Shown: positions 1-13,348, numbered from the stretch's first letter. The stretch: 64,000 nt of DNA from Gibbsiella quercinecans (GCF_002291425.1 NZ_CP014136.1:3782001-3846000); one strand, 5' to 3'. The notes: a model not told the origin generated them from the sequence alone. Translations and numbers: made by a program.

Positions 1-530
1 AGCGCCGCTTCCAGCACCGGGAACTGCTCCAGCGGGCCATTGCCGAAGAGTGCCCCAACGGCGGTGCCGGCCACCCAGGCCAGCCAGGAACACAGCGCAA
101 TACCCAGCATCCAGTTTTCACTCCAACTGCGGTTATTGCGCATCAGTTTGGTGGTGGCGGCGGCAAACACTTCATCCGTCAGGCCAAACGCCCACAGCGC
201 GGTTTTCCCGCCCGACATGTGCGTAACAATACGGTGGCGCAGCGCCGGGCCGTACAGCAGGTGGCGCACGTCCATCGCCATCACTGTCAGGGCCGATACC
301 CACAGCGACATCCCGGCGCTTAGCAGGGCGGTAATCACGAACTGGCTGGCGCCCGCATAGATAATGCAGGAGAAGAAAATACTTTCGAGCGGGGTGAAGC
401 CCAGTTTTACCGTGCTCAGGCCAAAGGCAAACGCCACAGGCACATAGCCGATCACGATCGGTAAACTGTCAACGACGCCGTTCGTGAAGGTGGCGGCGGG
501 GGTGAGGTTGTCTGCTGCTTGGTTTGGCAT
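1..530 (-). CDS. ygaZ: AzlC-family branched-chain amino acid exporter subunit YgaZ (3' end cut by window edge)
   Basis: The minus strand reads open from an ATG at 530 to the left edge without a stop, giving about 176 residues of a hydrophobic AzlC/YgaZ-type membrane protein (begins MPNQAADNLTPAATFTNG; contains the family-like stretches GYVPVAFAFGLS and YAGASQFV). YgaZ is the large subunit of the YgaZH L-valine exporter of the inner membrane. In E. coli ygaZH lies beside ygaY and proVWX, and the same order is seen here, so ygaH should lie just beyond the edge. No strong Shine-Dalgarno is visible before the ATG. The gene is incomplete only because the window ends. Confidence 0.88.
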   Translation of the reverse strand, partial: MPNQAADNLTPAATFTNGVVDSLPIVIGYVPVAFAFGLSTVKLGFTPLESIFFSCIIYAGASQFVITALLSAGMSLWVSALTVMAMDVRHLLYGPALRHRIVTHMSGGKTALWAFGLTDEVFAAATTKLMRNNRSWSENWMLGIALCSWLAWVAGTAVGALFGNGPLEQFPVLEAA

Positions 531-656
531 TTTTATTCGAATTATCAGGGATAAAGGGCGCCGTCACGCATAGCGAAATACGGCCCCGTTTCATGCTCAT
601 CACCTTACCAGAGAGCCAGGCGCCTTTATACCCCTACCCAGGCTTTCGGCTGCGCC

Positions 657-1838
657 CTAGGGATCAAGCCGCTTGCCGAACTGCCAAATCGTCAGGTTGA
701 GCAGGCATAAAACGCCGCCGACAGCGGACACCCCATACCATCCTGCGTGCTGGTAGGCCGAGGCGGACAACAGTGAGCCCAGCGCGCCGCCGATAAAATA
801 GCTGGTCATATAGCCGGCGGTCAGGCGGTTGCGGGCTTCCGGCATAATACGGTAAATCACGCTTTGGTTGGTGACGTGTACCGCCTGTACCGCCAGATCG
901 AGGATCACAATCCCCACAATCAGCGCCCATAGCGATTGTTTCGCCAGCGCAATGGGCAGCCATGACAACAGCAACAGCGCCAGGCCAACGCTGGTGGTCA
1001 GGCGAGCCTTGCCCTTATCGGCCAGATGGCCGGCGCGTGAAGCGGCCAGCGCCCCGGCAGCGCCCGCCAACCCGAACAGCCCAATGGCGCCTTCCGAATA
1101 GTTGAACGGCGGCGCTGCCAGCAGAAAGGCGATGGACGTCCAGAGAACGCTGAAGTTGGCGAACGACAGCGCGCCAAGCAGCGCGCGGGTACGCAGCAAC
1201 GGCGTGCCGCTGAATAGGGTGAAAATCGATTTCAGCAACTGGAGATAATTTAGCCCGGTATGCTGTTTGTAGCGCGGCAGCGCACGCCACAGCAGCAGCG
1301 CCATTAGGATCATCAGCACGCTGGCTACCCAGTAAATGGTGCGCCAACCGCCGATCGCCGCCAGCGCGCCTGCCACAGTGCGCGCCAGCAGGATACCCAG
1401 CAGCAGGCCGCTCATGATAATCCCCACGGTCTTTCCGCGCTTTTCCGGCTGCGCCAGCGAGGCCGCCAGCGGCACCAGTATCTGCGCCACCACCGAAAAC
1501 AGCCCGGTCAGGGCGGTGCCCAACATCATCAGCGGCAGTGTGCCCGCGCTGGCGGTGATCAGCATGCCGCAGGCTGCCAGCAGCGTCATGAATACAATCA
1601 GCCCGCGGCGTTCAAACATATCGCCGAGCGGCACCAGCAGCAGCAGGCCGGTGGCATAGCTCAACTGGGCGACAGTGACGATCAGCCCAGCCTGGTTGAC
1701 CGACAGGCGGAAACTCTGGGCGATGGTTTCCAGCAGTGGCTGGGCATAATAGTTACTGGCGACCGCCAGGCCGGTGGCGATGGCGATCAGGGCGGTCAGC
1801 ATCGGGCTGAGGCCTGAAGTTGGGGTTGATGGGCGCAT
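657..1838 (-). CDS. MFS transporter, YgaY-like
   Basis: This 393-residue protein is a typical 12-helix major facilitator. It begins with the family-like ASNYYAQPLLETIAQSF segment and has the loop 2-3 type motif PLGDMFERRG near residue 75. The E. coli neighbour of ygaZ at this place is ygaY, often broken in E. coli; here the frame is intact. It is transcribed away from the LysR gene at 1941, so that LysR is its likely regulator. The substrate cannot be read from sequence; drug or metabolite export is the usual guess for this subgroup. Confidence 0.8.
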   Translation of the reverse strand: MRPSTPTSGLSPMLTALIAIATGLAVASNYYAQPLLETIAQSFRLSVNQAGLIVTVAQLSYATGLLLLVPLGDMFERRGLIVFMTLLAACGMLITASAGTLPLMMLGTALTGLFSVVAQILVPLAASLAQPEKRGKTVGIIMSGLLLGILLARTVAGALAAIGGWRTIYWVASVLMILMALLLWRALPRYKQHTGLNYLQLLKSIFTLFSGTPLLRTRALLGALSFANFSVLWTSIAFLLAAPPFNYSEGAIGLFGLAGAAGALAASRAGHLADKGKARLTTSVGLALLLLSWLPIALAKQSLWALIVGIVILDLAVQAVHVTNQSVIYRIMPEARNRLTAGYMTSYFIGGALGSLLSASAYQHAGWYGVSAVGGVLCLLNLTIWQFGKRLDP

Positions 1839-1919
1839 AGGTTCTCATCATCGGAAAACGTGGGGGGAGTATCCGGCAGCGCGGTGCATTAAACCAATGT
1901 ATAATTTTCATTTGATTAA

Positions 1920-1932
1920 TCTCATTTTGAGA
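1920..1932. promoter_or_regulatory. Small palindrome in the MFS/LysR divergent region
   Basis: TCTCATTTTGAGA is a perfect 5-bp-arm palindrome with a 3-nt centre, 8 bp before the LysR ATG at 1941 and about 80 bp before the MFS start. Its position suits autoregulation by the LysR protein, but this is inference from position and symmetry only. Confidence 0.3.
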
Positions 1933-1940
1933 TAGATACC

Positions 1941-2819
1941 ATGAACCTGAAACAGATCCGCTATGCGCTGGCGGTGGCCGAGGAGCAGAGCTTTACCCGG
2001 GCGGCGCAGCGCTGCCATACGGTGCAGTCGGCTCTGAGCCACCAGATTGCCAAGCTGGAGGATGAGCTGGGTTGTTCACTGTTTGAACGCACTTCGCGCC
2101 GGGTCAGGCTGACGACCGCTGGCCAGGCATTTATTCCGTCCGCGCAGCGGTTGCTGGCGGCGAAACAGGCGCTGGTGGAAGAGGTCACCGCCGCCAGCAG
2201 CACGGTGTCCGGCACCCTGAGTATCGGCACCATCTCAACGATAAACGCGATTGATCTGCCCAGTATGCTCGACAAGTTTCACCGCCACTATCCGGCGGTG
2301 AATATCCGGCTGTATGTGGGCATGAGCGAGATGCTGCTGGAGGATGTGCGCCAGCAGAAAATCGACCTGGCGTTTGTTGGCATCTGGCCGGGGGATATCG
2401 ATCTGCTGCCGGTTTCCCATCGTCGGTTGATCGATGAGCCATTGGTGGCGCTGGTGGCCGCACAGCACCCGTTGGCCGGCTGTGAACGGGTAAGCCTGAA
2501 GGCGCTGTCGGAAGTGCCGCTGGTGGATTTTTATAGCGGCACCGCCGCAAGGCGGCAGACCGATCGCGCGTTTCAGGCTGCGGGTATCAAGCGGCACGTC
2601 AGCTTTGAAATCGACCATTTCGAATGGCTGGAAAATCTGGTCAGCCGAGGATTGGCTGCGGGTATCGTGCCGATCTCAACGGCGCAGCGCCTGAGCACGC
2701 TGGTGTCGATCCCGATTCAGGATGGGCCGCGGCGCCAGGTGTTTTGCGTATGGCCACAGCCGCTGTCAAAGGCCGCTGAGCGTTTTTTGCAGTGTGGGGG
2801 GATTGTCGTCGAGGAATAA
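1941..2819 (+). CDS. LysR-family transcriptional regulator
   Basis: 292 residues with an N-terminal winged HTH (MNLKQIRYALAVAEEQSFTR, about residues 1-60) followed by a LysR substrate-binding domain (about 90-290). It is divergent from the MFS gene at 657-1838, with about 100 bp between the starts, the classical layout for a LysR gene controlling the neighbouring transporter. The ATG at 1941 is the first possible start and agrees with the conserved N-terminus. The inducer is unknown. Confidence 0.88.
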   Translation: MNLKQIRYALAVAEEQSFTRAAQRCHTVQSALSHQIAKLEDELGCSLFERTSRRVRLTTAGQAFIPSAQRLLAAKQALVEEVTAASSTVSGTLSIGTISTINAIDLPSMLDKFHRHYPAVNIRLYVGMSEMLLEDVRQQKIDLAFVGIWPGDIDLLPVSHRRLIDEPLVALVAAQHPLAGCERVSLKALSEVPLVDFYSGTAARRQTDRAFQAAGIKRHVSFEIDHFEWLENLVSRGLAAGIVPISTAQRLSTLVSIPIQDGPRRQVFCVWPQPLSKAAERFLQCGGIVVEE

Positions 2820-2841
2820 GGGGCGCAGCAGGCTGCGCCCC
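2820..2841. terminator. Hairpin between convergent LysR and proX
   Basis: GGGGCGCAG and CTGCGCCCC form a perfect 9-bp stem with a 4-nt loop, between the LysR stop (2819) and the proX stop (2850). On the minus strand it is followed by a T-rich stretch; on the plus strand there is no good T-run. It probably ends the proU operon and may serve both genes. Confidence 0.6.
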
Positions 2842-2849
2842 GGAAGGCA

Positions 2850-3851
2850 TTATTTCTGTGCGGCTTCAGCGGCGGTTTTGACCCAGCCGTCGAAGGTCGC
2901 CTGGTGGGCTTTAATCCAACCATTGACGTGGTTTTCGATATCGGCTTCAGAAGACTGGCCTTCATGCATACGCAGGTTTTGTGCGTTCACGTCCGCGATA
3001 GGCAGGCGCATGATCGCGAACAGTTTGGCGGCTGCCGGGTTGGCTTCGGCCCACTGTTTGTTGGCGGCGATACGCATGGTATTAACCGGGAAACCGTAGT
3101 TGTTGCCGTTAGGCAGCTTGGTATCCACGTTTTGCTGCGCGCCCGGCAGGGATGAGAACGGCACCTGCAGCCACACTACGTCACGCCCTGGCACCAGCAC
3201 GTCGCTAACCCAGTATGGCGTCCAGGTGTAGTACAGCACCGGCTTGCCTTCTTTATAACGGGTGATGGTATCGGCAATCATCGCTGCGTAGTTGCCCTGG
3301 TTGTGCTCAACGGTCTTGCTTAGGCCGTAAGCCTCTATCTGGTGGTTAATCACCGCTTCACAGCCCCAGCCTGGCGTACAGCCGGTCAGATCGGCCTTGC
3401 CGTCGTTATTGGTATCAAACAGCTTGGCGATGTTGGGATCTTTCAGCTGTTCAATGTTGGTGATGTGGTGCTGTTCGGCGGTTTTCTTGTCAATCAGGTA
3501 GCCCTGTGCGGCACCGTTAACGTACACACCTTCACGGTAGAACTTGGCATCGCCGCCGGCAGCCTTGTACTGATCGGCGTGCAGCGGATCCCAGCTCACG
3601 GCGAGGAAAGTGGCGTCGCCAGAGGCAATGGAGGTATAGGCAACGTTATAGTCCACTTCACGCGGCGGCTTAACGTCATAGCCGAGTTTTTCCAGCGCTT
3701 TGCTGACCAGCAGCGTCTGGAAGGTTTCTTCCGAGATGGTGCTTTGCACCGGCTGTACCGAAATGCCTTTGCCTGGCAGATCGGCGGCGTAGGTGAACGA
3801 TGAACCCATCAGTGTTGTCAGGGCCAGAGCCCATATTCCTGCTTTGCGCAT
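2850..3851 (-). CDS. proX: Glycine betaine/proline betaine-binding protein ProX, copy 1
   Basis: Periplasmic substrate-binding protein of the ProU osmoprotectant ABC importer. The start is put at the ATG at 3851 ([19 protein letters not shown]), which opens a clear signal peptide ending SFTYA before ADLPGKG and has AAGG upstream; a longer start at 3875 only adds eight residues before the signal. The mature protein keeps ProX signatures such as [11 protein letters not shown] and the C-terminal [13 protein letters not shown]. It is the distal of two tandem proX genes, 51 bp downstream of copy 2. Two binding proteins may feed one transporter with different affinities or ligands; that is inference. 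Confidence 0.9.
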   Translation of the reverse strand: MRKAGIWALALTTLMGSSFTYAADLPGKGISVQPVQSTISEETFQTLLVSKALEKLGYDVKPPREVDYNVAYTSIASGDATFLAVSWDPLHADQYKAAGGDAKFYREGVYVNGAAQGYLIDKKTAEQHHITNIEQLKDPNIAKLFDTNNDGKADLTGCTPGWGCEAVINHQIEAYGLSKTVEHNQGNYAAMIADTITRYKEGKPVLYYTWTPYWVSDVLVPGRDVVWLQVPFSSLPGAQQNVDTKLPNGNNYGFPVNTMRIAANKQWAEANPAAAKLFAIMRLPIADVNAQNLRMHEGQSSEADIENHVNGWIKAHQATFDGWVKTAAEAAQK

Positions 3852-3902
3852 AGTGAAATACCTTATTTTTGTCATGTGACGCCGGGTTACCGGCGCAGGA
3901 GA

Positions 3903-4898
3903 TTATTTCGCCGTCGCGGCAGCCGTTTTGACCCAGCCGTCAAACGTGGCCTGGTGAGCGTGGATCCAGCCGTCGACATGGCGCTGTATATCGGCGCTGC
4001 TGTTTTCGCCGTTGTGCATACGCAGGTTCTGCGCGTTCACATCGGCCAGCGGCAGCTTCATGATGGCGAACAGTTTCGCCGCCGCCGGGTTGGCCGCCGC
4101 CCACTGTTTATTGGCGACGATATGCTCGTTATTGACCGAGAAACCGTAGTTTTTGCCGTTAGGCAAGGTGGTGTCGGTGTTTTTCAACGAGCCGGGGCCG
4201 GAGGAAAACGGCACCGTCAGCCACACCACGTCGCGGCCCGGCACCAGTTCGTCGCTGACCCAGTATGGTGTCCAGGTGAAGTAGAGCACCGGCTTGCCCT
4301 GTTTAAAGCGGGTCAGGGTATCGGCGATAATCGCCGAGTAGTTACCCTGGTTTTGTGTAACGGTTTGGCTAAGCCCATAGGCATGGATGTGGGTGTCGAT
4401 CACATTGCCGCACACCCAACCCGGCTCGCAGCCGGCCAGATCGGCCTTGCCGTCGCCGTCCGCGTCAAACAATTTCGCCAGCTTGGGGTCTTTTAACTGG
4501 GAAATATCGTGGATTTTGTAGCGATCCGCCGTTTTCTTATCGATCAGATAGCCCTGTGCGGCGTTGGTGATATACACCCCTTCACGATAAAACTTTTGCC
4601 CACCGCCGGCGTTGTTATACATATCCACCTGCAGCGGTTCCCAGTTCACCGCCATATAGGTGGCGTCGCCGGCGGCAATCGAGGTATAGGCTACGTTGTA
4701 GTCCACTTCTGCCGTGGGCTGAACGTCGTAGCCCAATACCGTCAAGGCTCGGTTGACCAGCTCTGTCTGGAAGCTTTCTTCTGCAAGGGTACTTTGTACC
4801 GGTTTTACCACGACGCCTTTACCGGGAAGTTCTGCGGCAAAGGCTTGAGCACTAAACAATGCTCCAAGGGCGACAGCCCAAATTCCTGCCGAACGCAT
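3903..4898 (-). CDS. proX: Glycine betaine/proline betaine-binding protein ProX, copy 2
   Basis: A second ProX of 331 residues, directly downstream of proW. The ATG at 4898 ([20 protein letters not shown]) follows an AAGGGGAA ribosome site and starts a signal peptide ending AFA before AELPGKG. It aligns end to end with copy 1, sharing [24 protein letters not shown] and TWTPYWVSD, but differs at many positions, for example YITNAAQG against YVNGAAQG and [14 protein letters not shown] against [14 protein letters not shown]. The two are therefore diverged paralogues and not a recent identical copy. The order proV-proW-proX-proX with no other gene between supports one operon. Confidence 0.9.
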   Translation of the reverse strand: MRSAGIWAVALGALFSAQAFAAELPGKGVVVKPVQSTLAEESFQTELVNRALTVLGYDVQPTAEVDYNVAYTSIAAGDATYMAVNWEPLQVDMYNNAGGGQKFYREGVYITNAAQGYLIDKKTADRYKIHDISQLKDPKLAKLFDADGDGKADLAGCEPGWVCGNVIDTHIHAYGLSQTVTQNQGNYSAIIADTLTRFKQGKPVLYFTWTPYWVSDELVPGRDVVWLTVPFSSGPGSLKNTDTTLPNGKNYGFSVNNEHIVANKQWAAANPAAAKLFAIMKLPLADVNAQNLRMHNGENSSADIQRHVDGWIHAHQATFDGWVKTAAATAK

Positions 4899-4961
4899 AA
4901 TGGTTCCCCTTCGGTGATGGTTGCGTGCCACGGCCCCCGGCTGGCGCCGGGAGCCGAGCTA

Positions 4962-6119
4962 TTACGCTTTTTTGATGAATGGACGGGCGAGCAGGCCGAT
5001 TGGCCCGTGGGCGTACCAGCGGCCCATCCCCTTGCTGCGGCGATCGCGCCCCAGTGATTGGGTCAGGCGATCGAGAATAATGGCCAGAATAACGATACCG
5101 ACGCCGCCGACCGCCGCCAGGCCCATATCAAGGCGACCGATACCGCGCAACACCATCTGGCCCAGGCCGCCAACGGCAATCATCGAGGCGATGACCACCA
5201 TCGAAAGCGCCAGCATCAGCGTTTGGTTCACGCCCGCCATAATGGTTGGCATCGCCAGCGGCAGTTGTACTTTGAACAGCATTTGGCGTGGGCTGGAGCC
5301 AAAGGACTCGGCCGCTTCGATCAGATCTTCCGGCACCTGCTGTATCCCCAGGATCGTCAAACGCACGATGGGCGGCAGGGCAAAGATGATGGTCACCACC
5401 ACGCCGGGCACGTTGCCGATACCAAACAGCATGACGATCGGCACTAGGTAAACAAACGCCGGGGTGGTTTGCATGGCATCAAGAATCGGCCGTATCACCC
5501 TGGCGGCGTTTCTGCTGCGCGCCAGCCAGATGCCGAGCGGTAAGCCGATCACGATACAAAACAGCAGGGCGGTTAATACCAGCGCCAGCGTGACCATCGC
5601 CTGCGACCAGGCGCCAATGGCGCCGATGGCCACCAGCGACACCAGCGTGGCGGCGCCCATGCCCAGGCTTGAAAGCTGCCAGGCGATCAGCGAGAACAGC
5701 ACAATGGCGACCGGTGCCGGCATGCCGAGCAGCATTTGCTGAAAGCCGCTCAGAATGAAATCCACCGGCACGCGGATCCCCTGAAACAGGGGGCGAAAGT
5801 GCAGCACCAGCCAGTCGATGCCGCTGGTGACCCAGGAATCGAACGGCACCCAGGCTTTATGGAACGGATCGAGCAGGTTGAAGTGCTCCGGCTGTGCCGG
5901 GGCGCTGTTCAGCCAGTCGCTGCCCTGTGCGGCCTGGCTGGCGGCATCGTGTGACGCGGGCGGCGGTGACGTTGACCAGGCATCGTTCGCATTGCCTGCG
6001 GGCGCTGCGGTGCTGGCCCAGGGATCGCTGCTTGCCGTGGCCTGGCCTGCGGCATCATGGGCCGGAGCGGCACTCTGTTCTGCGGTGCTGGCCCACGGGT
6101 CTTGAGTTTGATCAGTCAT
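4962..6119 (-). CDS. proW: Glycine betaine/proline betaine ABC transporter permease ProW
   Basis: Inner-membrane permease of ProU, 385 residues. The N-terminal 85 residues or so are polar and low-complexity, with DPWAST repeated and many Ala/Pro/Ser; they are followed by the ProW core ([18 protein letters not shown], then about six transmembrane helices). E. coli ProW also has a polar N-terminal tail, but this one looks longer. The binding-protein-dependent permease loop falls around [20 protein letters not shown]. Its start overlaps the proV stop by 4 nt, indicating translational coupling. Confidence 0.93.
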   Translation of the reverse strand: MTDQTQDPWASTAEQSAAPAHDAAGQATASSDPWASTAAPAGNANDAWSTSPPPASHDAASQAAQGSDWLNSAPAQPEHFNLLDPFHKAWVPFDSWVTSGIDWLVLHFRPLFQGIRVPVDFILSGFQQMLLGMPAPVAIVLFSLIAWQLSSLGMGAATLVSLVAIGAIGAWSQAMVTLALVLTALLFCIVIGLPLGIWLARSRNAARVIRPILDAMQTTPAFVYLVPIVMLFGIGNVPGVVVTIIFALPPIVRLTILGIQQVPEDLIEAAESFGSSPRQMLFKVQLPLAMPTIMAGVNQTLMLALSMVVIASMIAVGGLGQMVLRGIGRLDMGLAAVGGVGIVILAIILDRLTQSLGRDRRSKGMGRWYAHGPIGLLARPFIKKA

Positions 6120-7315
6120 TCGGTTGAGCCCTCTTTATCTAAAGCCTGCAGCAGCATGGCTTTGGAAATAATGCCGATATAGTTGTTCTCTTCGCCGACG
6201 ACCGGCACGGCGCAAGGCGCCTGCGCGACCAAGGAAATCAGCTCACTGAGCGGCATGTCGGCCGGCACCGGTGCGGGCGCTTCGAGCAGCGCATCGTCCA
6301 GCGTCTGGCCGGCCGCCAGGGCTTTTTTCAGCGATTCTATCGACACCACGCCGATGAATTTCTGCCCGCGTTCAAGAACATAGCCATAATCGCGGTCTTC
6401 ATCCTGCAGCAGCCGGAGCGCTGAACGCGGACCAATACCGGGGGTTTTACGAATTAACGTTACCGGGCGGCGTTTGGCGATATCTTTCGCGCTAAATACG
6501 TGGCTGATATCAACGCCGCGGAAGAAGGTGCGGACATAATCATTGGCCGGATTATTCAGGATTTCATCCGGTGTACCGACTTGAATAACTTCACCGCCTT
6601 GCATAATGGCAATACGATCGCCAATACGCATGGCTTCATCCAAATCATGGGAAATAAACACGATGGTACGCTGGTGTTTAGACTGCAATTTCACCAGTTC
6701 ATCCTGCATTTCGGTACGGATTAATGGATCCAGCGCCGAGAAGGCCTCATCCATTAATAATATGTCGGGATCGTTTGCCATCGCACGGGCTAACCCTACG
6801 CGCTGGCGCATGCCGCCGGAAAGTTCATCCGGATAGGATTTGGCATAATTTTCCAGCCCCACCTGGCGCAATGCATCCAGCGCTTTTTCCTGGCGCTCAC
6901 GCAGTGGTACGCCGGCTAATTCCATGCCGAATGCCGTATTGTCTAATACGTTCATATGTGGCATTAGCGCGAATGACTGGAACACCATGCTGATCTTATT
7001 ACGACGCACGGTACGCAGGGCGGCATCGGATATTTTTGAAATATCCTCACCGTCGATCAGAACCTGCCCGCGGGTAGGTTCTATCAGACGATTGAGAAGG
7101 CGTACCAGGGTGGATTTCCCCGAACCGGAAAGCCCCATGATGACAAATATCTCGCCTTCTTCAATGGCCAGACTTGCGTTTTTTACACCCAGTGATAACC
7201 CGGTTTTTTCAAACAGCTGATCTTTGGATAATCCTTTATCAATCAGTTTGAATGCGCGATCTGGGTGCTCGCCAAATATCTTATATAGGTTTTTTACTTC
7301 GAGTTTAATTGCCAT
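6116..7315 (-). CDS. proV: Glycine betaine/proline betaine ABC transporter ATPase ProV
   Basis: 399-residue ATPase of the ProU importer. It contains Walker [10 protein letters not shown] (about residues 59-67), the signature [15 protein letters not shown], Walker [14 protein letters not shown] and two C-terminal CBS domains (about 280-399), which in the OpuA/ProV family sense ionic strength or nucleotides. First gene of proV-proW-proX-proX, read leftwards. In E. coli proU is osmotically induced and silenced by H-NS through AT-rich DNA around the promoter and early proV; the AT-rich 430 bp upstream would fit that here. Confidence 0.95.
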   Translation of the reverse strand: MAIKLEVKNLYKIFGEHPDRAFKLIDKGLSKDQLFEKTGLSLGVKNASLAIEEGEIFVIMGLSGSGKSTLVRLLNRLIEPTRGQVLIDGEDISKISDAALRTVRRNKISMVFQSFALMPHMNVLDNTAFGMELAGVPLRERQEKALDALRQVGLENYAKSYPDELSGGMRQRVGLARAMANDPDILLMDEAFSALDPLIRTEMQDELVKLQSKHQRTIVFISHDLDEAMRIGDRIAIMQGGEVIQVGTPDEILNNPANDYVRTFFRGVDISHVFSAKDIAKRRPVTLIRKTPGIGPRSALRLLQDEDRDYGYVLERGQKFIGVVSIESLKKALAAGQTLDDALLEAPAPVPADMPLSELISLVAQAPCAVPVVGEENNYIGIISKAMLLQALDKEGSTE

Positions 7316-7743
7316 GCAATTTTCTGTTTCCTCTGGAGTAATTCAAACGATAAAAATTTCCTAATAGAAAATAATAGTGCCCTATACCCTAACACAGTGA
7401 GCTTCTGAGACAAGTCTCAATCTTCCCTCAAGGGTATATCTGCGGTTTACATCCGCTTTTTTATTGGTTATGGTAGTTTCGCCCACCTTGAATATTTTTT
7501 TCACTATTCGCAATAATTCCACGAACACACTGATTTTTAGATGTAATAAATTCGTTGTGAGATTTTCAAAAATTATTCTTAGTATTAAAATATTACCGTA
7601 ATACGTGACGCTTTCTGGGGAAAATAGGCGTTACATTTTAGGTTTACGTGATGCTATTTTCTGCGGGATATTTCGCTGCAATAAAACACAAATTACGCTT
7701 AATTATTGTGTGGATATGTAACCCCGCCTAATGAACCGAATGG
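7316..7743. promoter_or_regulatory. AT-rich proU promoter region, no gene seen
   Basis: About 430 bp between the proV start and the kinase stop with no credible ORF on either strand. It is markedly AT-richer than its surroundings, with A/T runs near 7490-7600, as expected for an H-NS-silenced, osmotically induced proU promoter. I cannot fix -35/-10 boxes with confidence. It also shows that no response-regulator gene follows the kinase at 7744-9339. Confidence 0.5.
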
Positions 7744-9339
7744 TTATCTTGCTTTGGGAATAAAAAGGGAGAACACGGTGCCATGCGGCGAATTATCCGT
7801 CACTTCTATGCTGCCGTGCGCCTGCGCCACGTGGCTGGCGACCAGGTGCAGGCCAATGCCGTGATCGCCCTTATCTTTTGTCGTCACCCCTTGCTCAAAC
7901 AGCGTGTCACGGATTGCCGGTGCAATGCCGGTACCCTGGTCTGCGACATCTATCACCAGTTCGCTGCCGCTATCGCTAATATACAGCTCGACGGGCGCCT
8001 GCGGTGTTGCGCCGTGCAGCGTTGCCTCTACGGCGTTATCCACCAGGTTGCCGATGATCGACATCAGCTCGGTTTCATTCAGCGCGGCAGGCAGCTGGCG
8101 CAGTTGGCAGGCGGGATCAAACTGCAGAGTAATGCCTTTTTCGCGGGCGCTGGCATATTTCCCTAACAGCAGGCCGCACAGCGCCGCCGAACTGAAGCGT
8201 TGTGCAATGAAATCCAGGATTTCCTGGGCGCCTTCCGACTGCGCCTCGACATAGCGCACGGCTTCATCGTAGCGATGCATATGTAACAGCCCGGCCAGGG
8301 TCGCCGCCCAGTTAAGCTGCTCATGGCGCATGATACGCAGGGTATCCGCGTAGCGCCGCACCTGGCTGAGCTGGCTGCTTAGCGTATTGATGTCGTTTTT
8401 GTCGCGGAAGCTGATCACCCAGCCCTGCAGTTTGTCCTCCTGCAGGATGCGTACCCGGCTGGCGATGACGCGCACGTGGTTAAAGCGGCAAACGTCATCG
8501 TGGGTATTCTGCGCGAGCTTGGCCGGGCTGAAAAAGTCTGGCTGGGCGTTGATCACTTCGTTGATCTCTTTGCCGATCAACACGCTGGCCGGTTGATGCA
8601 GCGTTAACAGTTCACGTGCGGCGCGATTGATGGTGATGATGCGCCGCCGATCGTCAATGGCGATCACCCCTTCGTAGATGGCTTCCAGCAAGGCCTTTTG
8701 CTGGCGGACCAGCAGGGCGATCTCTTCCGGCTCCAACCAAAACATCTGGCGTTTGAGGTTTTTTGCCAGCAGCCAGGAGAAAATGAACAGGGTGAGCAAT
8801 AGCAACACCACGGAGAGCACAATTTGGCTTAGGCTACGGGCATTCAAACTGTCGATGTACGATTTCAGGTAGCCGACGGAGACAATGCCGATCACCCGGT
8901 TGTGCTCATCCAGAATCGGGGCTTTGCTGCGCAGCGAAATGCCGATGCCGCCTTCGCGCACTGAAATGATGCTCTTGCCGGCCAGCACCTGTTTATTATC
9001 GCCGCCGACCATCGGCGTGCCGATACTGTCGGGGGATTGTGAGTGATAAAGATGCAGGGTCTGGCTATTGCCGATAACGATATAGCTGGCATCGCTGACG
9101 GCGCGGATTTTGTTCATCAGGGCGGCGATTTGCCCGGTATCGTTGTGTTCCACCGCGCTGATCAGCGGCGGCATCAGCGCAATTTCCCGTGCCTGTACCT
9201 GGGCGCGGGCGCCAAGATCCTCATGCAGTTTGGCATCCAGCCGGTAATAGGTATAGATACCGATCGCCGTCAGCAGCAGGCAGGAAAAGGCGACCAGGCC
9301 AAGAAACAGTTTGATTTGGAAAGACAGTTTTATGCGCAT
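7744..9339 (-). CDS. Sensor histidine kinase, DcuS/CitA-like, without adjacent response regulator
   Basis: 531 residues laid out like CitA/DcuS/DpiB kinases: a first membrane helix (about 8-30), a periplasmic PAS/Cache-type sensor (about 31-170, with EIALMPPLISAVEHND and GIGISLRSKAPILD), a second helix (about 172-194), a cytoplasmic PAS (about 210-310), a dimerisation box with phospho-acceptor H339 (RIMRHEQLNWAATLAGLL) and a HATPase_c domain (N box NLVDNAVEA, DQGTGI, GDHGIGLHLV). Ligands of this class are usually C4-dicarboxylates or citrate. Such kinases normally sit beside a response-regulator gene; none is found between proV and nrdF, so this is an orphan. Confidence 0.85.
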   Translation of the reverse strand: MRIKLSFQIKLFLGLVAFSCLLLTAIGIYTYYRLDAKLHEDLGARAQVQAREIALMPPLISAVEHNDTGQIAALMNKIRAVSDASYIVIGNSQTLHLYHSQSPDSIGTPMVGGDNKQVLAGKSIISVREGGIGISLRSKAPILDEHNRVIGIVSVGYLKSYIDSLNARSLSQIVLSVVLLLLTLFIFSWLLAKNLKRQMFWLEPEEIALLVRQQKALLEAIYEGVIAIDDRRRIITINRAARELLTLHQPASVLIGKEINEVINAQPDFFSPAKLAQNTHDDVCRFNHVRVIASRVRILQEDKLQGWVISFRDKNDINTLSSQLSQVRRYADTLRIMRHEQLNWAATLAGLLHMHRYDEAVRYVEAQSEGAQEILDFIAQRFSSAALCGLLLGKYASAREKGITLQFDPACQLRQLPAALNETELMSIIGNLVDNAVEATLHGATPQAPVELYISDSGSELVIDVADQGTGIAPAIRDTLFEQGVTTKDKGDHGIGLHLVASHVAQAHGSIEVTDNSPHGTVFSLFIPKAR

Positions 9340-9434
9340 GGCCTGCCGCTTAATCCGGTGAATAACAAGGGCGCAGTGGTGCGTTCAGCCGGTAAGCCTA
9401 ACATGATATGCGGTGCCAGTAATATTGCGGCCGA

Positions 9435-9464
9435 TCACGTTGCGCCGGGTTTGGCGCAACGTGA
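9435..9464. other. Strong stem-loop between nrdF and the kinase gene
   Basis: TCACGTTGCGCC and GGCGCAACGTGA form a perfect 12-bp inverted repeat with a 6-nt loop. It lies downstream of the nrdF stop (9486) and upstream of the kinase start (9339). There is no T-run after it on the minus strand, so it is either a weak or Rho-assisted terminator, an mRNA 3'-end stabiliser, or a protein site. Confidence 0.55.
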
Positions 9465-9485
9465 GGCGGGGCGGTGACGGCCTGC

Positions 9486-12579
<3,094 letters not shown>

Positions 12580-12598
<19 letters not shown>

Positions 12599-12984
12599 AA
12601 TGCGGTTACTCCCTGTCGAACGTTTGCAACGTCAAGCTCGGTGCCGAGCAGTTCAAAACGGTAAAGAAAAGGCACCTGGCATTTTTTAGCGATAATGTCG
12701 CCGGCAATGCCGTACGCTGCGCCGAAGTTGGTATTCCCGGCGGCGATCACGCCGCGCAGATAGGAACGGTTCTGTGGCACATTGAGAAAACGGATCACCT
12801 GGATCGGCACCGCGCCGACGGGACTACCGCCGCCGTAGCTGGGCACAATCAATATATAGGGTTGATCCATTAACAGCTTGCTGCGGGCGCCGGCGATCGG
12901 GATGCGGATCGCCGGCAGGCCCAGCTTCTCAACGAACCGATGGGTGTTCTCCGAACTGCTGGAGAAATAGACCAACGGATTCAT
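12580..12984 (-). CDS. nrdI: Flavodoxin-like NrdI, activator of NrdF
   Basis: 134 residues. The FMN phosphate-binding loop [14 protein letters not shown] stands at the N-terminus, as in NrdI, which supplies the oxidant for assembling the Mn-tyrosyl radical in NrdF. It lies 9 bp after nrdH and overlaps nrdE by 19 nt, so expression is tightly coupled. Length and context are normal. Confidence 0.94.
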
Positions 12985-12993
12985 GCCTGAACC

Positions 12994-13230
12994 TCACGAT
13001 GCCAGGGCTTGGGCCAGCGCGCCGATTTTGTCCGGGCGGAACCCGGCCCAGTGATCGTCGCCGGCGATAATCACCGGAACCTGTTGGTAACCTAATGATT
13101 TTACGTGTGTCAGGGCCTGTTGATCCTGCGTGAGGTCGATGACCTGATAATCAATCCCTTGCTTATCAAATGCGCGATAGGTGGCATTGCACTGGACACA
13201 GTCAGGTTTACTGTAAATAATAATGCTCAT
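12994..13230 (-). CDS. nrdH: Glutaredoxin-like NrdH
   Basis: Thioredoxin-fold electron donor for NrdEF with the redox motif CVQC (MSIIIYSKPDCVQCNATYRAF). I prefer the ATG at 13230, the standard NrdH start, over an ATG at 13239 that adds MRI; AAGG stands 3 nt before the upstream ATG and 12 nt before the chosen one, so the choice is not certain. First gene of nrdHIEF, preceded by two NrdR boxes at 13349-13395. Confidence 0.93.
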   Translation of the reverse strand: MSIIIYSKPDCVQCNATYRAFDKQGIDYQVIDLTQDQQALTHVKSLGYQQVPVIIAGDDHWAGFRPDKIGALAQALAS

Positions 13231-13348
13231 GATTCGCATTTACCTTGTGGTTTGAAGGAAAGGCGGACAACGCCAGGAAACGGAGCATCTTACGGCGTTT
13301 CTGGCAGTGTTATCAGCCGGCGCGATGTCCCTGCGGCTGACACAATGA

